DNA from: Lachnospiraceae bacterium UBA4317
GTDB lineage: Bacteria > Bacillota_A > Clostridia > Lachnospirales > Lachnospiraceae
NCBI GenBank assembly: GCA_002394525.1
Contig: DGUF01000048.1
Coordinates: 295 to 8,428, forward strand
Length of the DNA: 8,134 nt
Reading direction: 5' to 3'
Position numbers and translations under genes: made by a program
Notes under the pieces: generated by a model
Told to the model about the DNA's origin: nothing
The model's input: only the letters and a program-made list of their open reading frames with translations
The model's database searches: none
Part shown: in pieces, positions 6,368 to 8,134 of the stretch
Layout of the letters: each line of letters starts with the position of its first letter
How positions within the stretch are numbered: position 1 is the first letter of the stretch

Positions 6368-8025
6368 TCGAGGAACTGATCCGGATTGAGCACGGCTCCT
6401 TCCGGCATGGAGAAACTGAATACGCGATCGACCTCTCCATCTCCGGCGGGGACTGCATCGGCATCTATGTCGACAACCACCGGTCCTCGGGGACGGCCTG
6501 CATGGAGATCTTCAGGGGCCGGACGGACTTTACCGGCGGGAGGGCCTTTTGCCGCGGGATCCGCACGGGGCGTCAGGAGATGAGCCGGTGGATCTGCGAC
6601 AACACCGTGGTCATTGACAGACACCGCTTCGACACAAAGGAGCTGACGGCAATCGACTTTGTCACGGCCCTGGGCCCCAGTATCAGCAGACAGATGGTAC
6701 AGACTCCCGAAGCGGCCAGGATCCGGGACCGCATGCGGATGACCTTTCCCTGGGAGACCCGGCTGGTGGACCTGTCCATGCTCGACTACTACCGCCTGGC
6801 GGCCTTCAGGGCATGGCTCTCGGGGAGAAAGATCCTGGTCCTGGACAGGATCACGGAGATCCTGCGCATCGAGGACCTGCGCGGCTTCATGCAGTGCGCC
6901 GGCATCCTGCTGGAGCAGGGCATGGCCCTTGTCCTCCTGGATCTGGATGAATCCTTCATGTTCCGCTATGCCAGCCGGATCGACATCATGAAAAACTGCC
7001 GGCTCTGCTACCGGCTGTTTCCGGAGGAATACGGCAAAAAACTCTACGACATCCTGGGATGGCAGCCCGGGGCAGGCCAGCGGCCGGCCCTCCGGACCGG
7101 GAGCGCAGCGGAATTCCGGCCGCTCCGCCGGCCGCGGCACACATCGGATGGCGGCCCGGCCCATCAGCCGCGGCACACATCGGATAGAAGCCCGGCCCAT
7201 CAGCCTCGGTACACAGCGGGATCCGGCCCGGCCCGCCATCCGGTGGACCTGGACAGGGATGCGTCTAAAGATTCGTACAAGGATTCATCAAAAGATTCGT
7301 ACGATGGACTACATGAAGACGGCCCGGGGGAGCCCTGCCTCAGGGTCTCCAACCTGACCTTCGGCACCCTTGCCCCCATGAATTTTGAACTCCGCGGGGG
7401 CGAGATCGGCCTGACCCGGGACGAGGACTACAGGACCGGCTCCTTTATACGGGACTGCATCCTGGGGAAAAGGGAATGGGACGCAGGCGGGATCTGGCTG
7501 GAGGGACAGCCTCTGAAAAAAAAGGACCTGAAAAGAAAGCTGGGCAGCCGGATCGGACTGCAGATCGAGATGCCCGACCGCCCGGGCGGCATTCTCTTTG
7601 ACAACCTGACGGCCCTGGAAAACCTGACCGGCAGCCTGATCCCCAAGGCGGGCAAACACCTGGTGAATGCCGGAATGGTGAACAGCGTACTGGACGTCGC
7701 CTCGGAATGGTTTGACAGGCAGGACCTGCTCAAACCGGTGAGCGAATGGCCCATGCCCGAGAGACTCCGCCTGGCCTACTACAAGTGGTACCTGATCAAC
7801 CCCGGACTCCTGATCTGCCTCTTTCCTTTTCTGGGGCAGGAGTCCAACCACCACGAGATGATCGTCGACCTCCTGGTCCTGTGCGCCAAAAGGGGCATGG
7901 CCGTCTGGATCATCTCCTCCGGCATCGACATGATCTGCGAAAAGGCCGCAAACAGGGAATTTCACGAACGGATACGGCACCTGGATGAAAAAACGCAGAA
8001 TGACATTGGTGCGGCAAGGATGTGA
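6364..8025 (+). CDS. Degenerate two-domain ABC ATPase homologue (predicted pseudo-ATPase)
   Basis: This 553-residue protein has the layout of an RbsA-type ATPase, two cassettes at about 1-230 and 325-535, but the catalytic motifs are lost. In cassette 1 the Walker A region is IYVDNHRSSGTACMEIFRG (lysine position is G43), the signature is LSMLDYY (137-143), Walker B is KILVLDRITEIL (D161 kept, Glu replaced by R162), and the H-loop His aligns with L194. In cassette 2 Walker A is GLTRDEDYRTGS, the signature is WPMPE (462-466), and Walker B is LLICLFPF, so Asp and Glu become L486 and F487. KWYLINPGLLICLFPFLG aligns without gaps to KWLLNDPDIIILDEPTRG of the first gene here. A repeat-rich linker (about 240-320) joins the cassettes. 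The frame is intact, so this looks like a maintained pseudoenzyme. ATP hydrolysis is unlikely; a binding or signalling role with the kinase is inferred from context. Confidence 0.85.
   Translation: MIEELIRIEHGSFRHGETEYAIDLSISGGDCIGIYVDNHRSSGTACMEIFRGRTDFTGGRAFCRGIRTGRQEMSRWICDNTVVIDRHRFDTKELTAIDFVTALGPSISRQMVQTPEAARIRDRMRMTFPWETRLVDLSMLDYYRLAAFRAWLSGRKILVLDRITEILRIEDLRGFMQCAGILLEQGMALVLLDLDESFMFRYASRIDIMKNCRLCYRLFPEEYGKKLYDILGWQPGAGQRPALRTGSAAEFRPLRRPRHTSDGGPAHQPRHTSDRSPAHQPRYTAGSGPARHPVDLDRDASKDSYKDSSKDSYDGLHEDGPGEPCLRVSNLTFGTLAPMNFELRGGEIGLTRDEDYRTGSFIRDCILGKREWDAGGIWLEGQPLKKKDLKRKLGSRIGLQIEMPDRPGGILFDNLTALENLTGSLIPKAGKHLVNAGMVNSVLDVASEWFDRQDLLKPVSEWPMPERLRLAYYKWYLINPGLLICLFPFLGQESNHHEMIVDLLVLCAKRGMAVWIISSGIDMICEKAANREFHERIRHLDEKTQNDIGAARM
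7132..7239 (+). repeat. In-frame 36-bp minisatellite in the pseudo-ATPase linker
   Basis: Three 36-bp units at 7132-7167, 7168-7203 and 7204-7239 encode PRHTSDGGPAHQ, PRHTSDRSPAHQ and PRYTAGSGPARH (residues 257-292). The first two are nearly identical and the third has diverged. The sequence is polar, proline rich and probably disordered. Changes in copy number would keep the frame and alter linker length. Confidence 0.92.
7267..7302 (+). repeat. In-frame 12-bp repeats encoding KDSY/KDSS
   Basis: Three 12-bp units (7267-7278, 7279-7290, 7291-7302) encode KDSY, KDSS and KDSY (residues 302-313). The first and third are identical at the DNA level. They are AT richer than the rest of the gene and add a charged, flexible piece just before cassette 2. 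Confidence 0.85.
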
Positions 8026-8026
8026 T

Positions 8027-8086
8027 ATATGGCGTGAAATAGGGTGAGACATAGGGTGAGACATAGGGTGAGACATGAGGTGTGAC
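8027..8086 (+). repeat. 12-bp tandem repeat downstream of the pseudo-ATPase
   Basis: Three perfect copies of ATAGGGTGAGAC lie at 8039-8050, 8051-8062 and 8063-8074, flanked by decayed copies at 8027-8038 and 8075-8086 (ATGAGGTGTGAC). The array starts 2 bp after the stop codon. No function is visible; together with the adjacent palindrome it makes up the 3' end of the gene cluster. Confidence 0.9.
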
Positions 8087-8088
8087 AA

Positions 8089-8134
8089 GGGGACAGGCAC
8101 TCTGTCACACTGCTGTGACAGAGTGCCTGTCCCC
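8089..8134 (+). repeat. Perfect palindrome with 21-bp arms (GGGGACAGGCAC type)
   Basis: The arm 8089-8109, beginning GGGGACAGGCACTCTG, is the exact reverse complement of 8114-8134, with the loop CTGC. The right arm ends at the window edge, so the stem may be longer and a T-tract cannot be checked. It could act as a transcription terminator on both strands or be a REP-like element; its GGGGACAG head matches motifs in two other spacers here. Confidence 0.9.

Noticed and set aside
6364..8025. Treating the last gene as a pseudogene
   Set aside because: The frame is open for 553 codons, repeats inside it keep the frame, and the fold pattern of both cassettes is retained. Loss is limited to catalytic motifs.
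1..8134. tRNA or rRNA genes, transposase genes, catabolite-response (cre) sites
   Set aside because: I looked for these and saw none I could support on either strand.

Overview
The window looks like part of a GC-rich chromosome from an anaerobic Firmicute, most likely Clostridia (Lachnospiraceae or a relative). The reasons are strong AGGAGG-type ribosome binding sites, a YesM/YesN-type two-component pair beside a carbohydrate ABC transporter, a lipoprotein binding protein, and intergenic GGGGAC-type palindromes of a kind I associate with this group. The genus is not determined. All genes lie on the + strand.

Layout: (1) 1-1010, the 3' two thirds of an RbsA/MglA-type sugar ABC transporter ATPase, cut by the window start. 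(2) 1165-2112, its RbsC-like permease. (3) 2111-2248, a 7-bp-period repeat array arranged as a very long imperfect hairpin. (4) 2315-3301, an RbsB-like sugar-binding lipoprotein. (5) 3302-3679, a 378-bp spacer with a candidate promoter, a 16-bp hairpin and a GGGGACGG/GAGTCA repeat cluster. (6) 3680-5263, a YesN-like response regulator with an AraC-type DNA-binding end. (7) 5277-5378, 17-bp tandem repeats. (8) 5405-6247, a YesM-like histidine kinase with no membrane or sensor domain. (9) 6221-6359, a 40-bp tandem array. (10) 6364-8025, a two-domain ABC ATPase homologue whose nucleotide-binding motifs are nearly all destroyed. (11) 8027-8134, 12-bp tandem repeats and a perfect 21-bp-arm palindrome at the window edge.

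How the genes may work together: ATPase, permease and binding protein form a CUT2-type importer for a small carbohydrate. The kinase has no extracellular sensor of its own. The response regulator would act on DNA, plausibly at the transporter genes. The most interesting gene is the last one. It aligns without gaps over long stretches to the working ATPase at the start of the window, yet has lost Walker A, the signature motifs, the Walker B glutamate and the H-loop histidine. I infer that it is a pseudo-ATPase that could link the state of the importer to the soluble kinase, making a transport-coupled signalling unit. This is a hypothesis; the sequence shows only the degeneration and the gene neighbourhood.

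A second theme is that every spacer downstream of the permease carries its own repeats (periods 7, 17, 40 and 12 bp, or GGGGAC palindromes). The linker of the pseudo-ATPase carries two in-frame minisatellites (36 and 12 bp).
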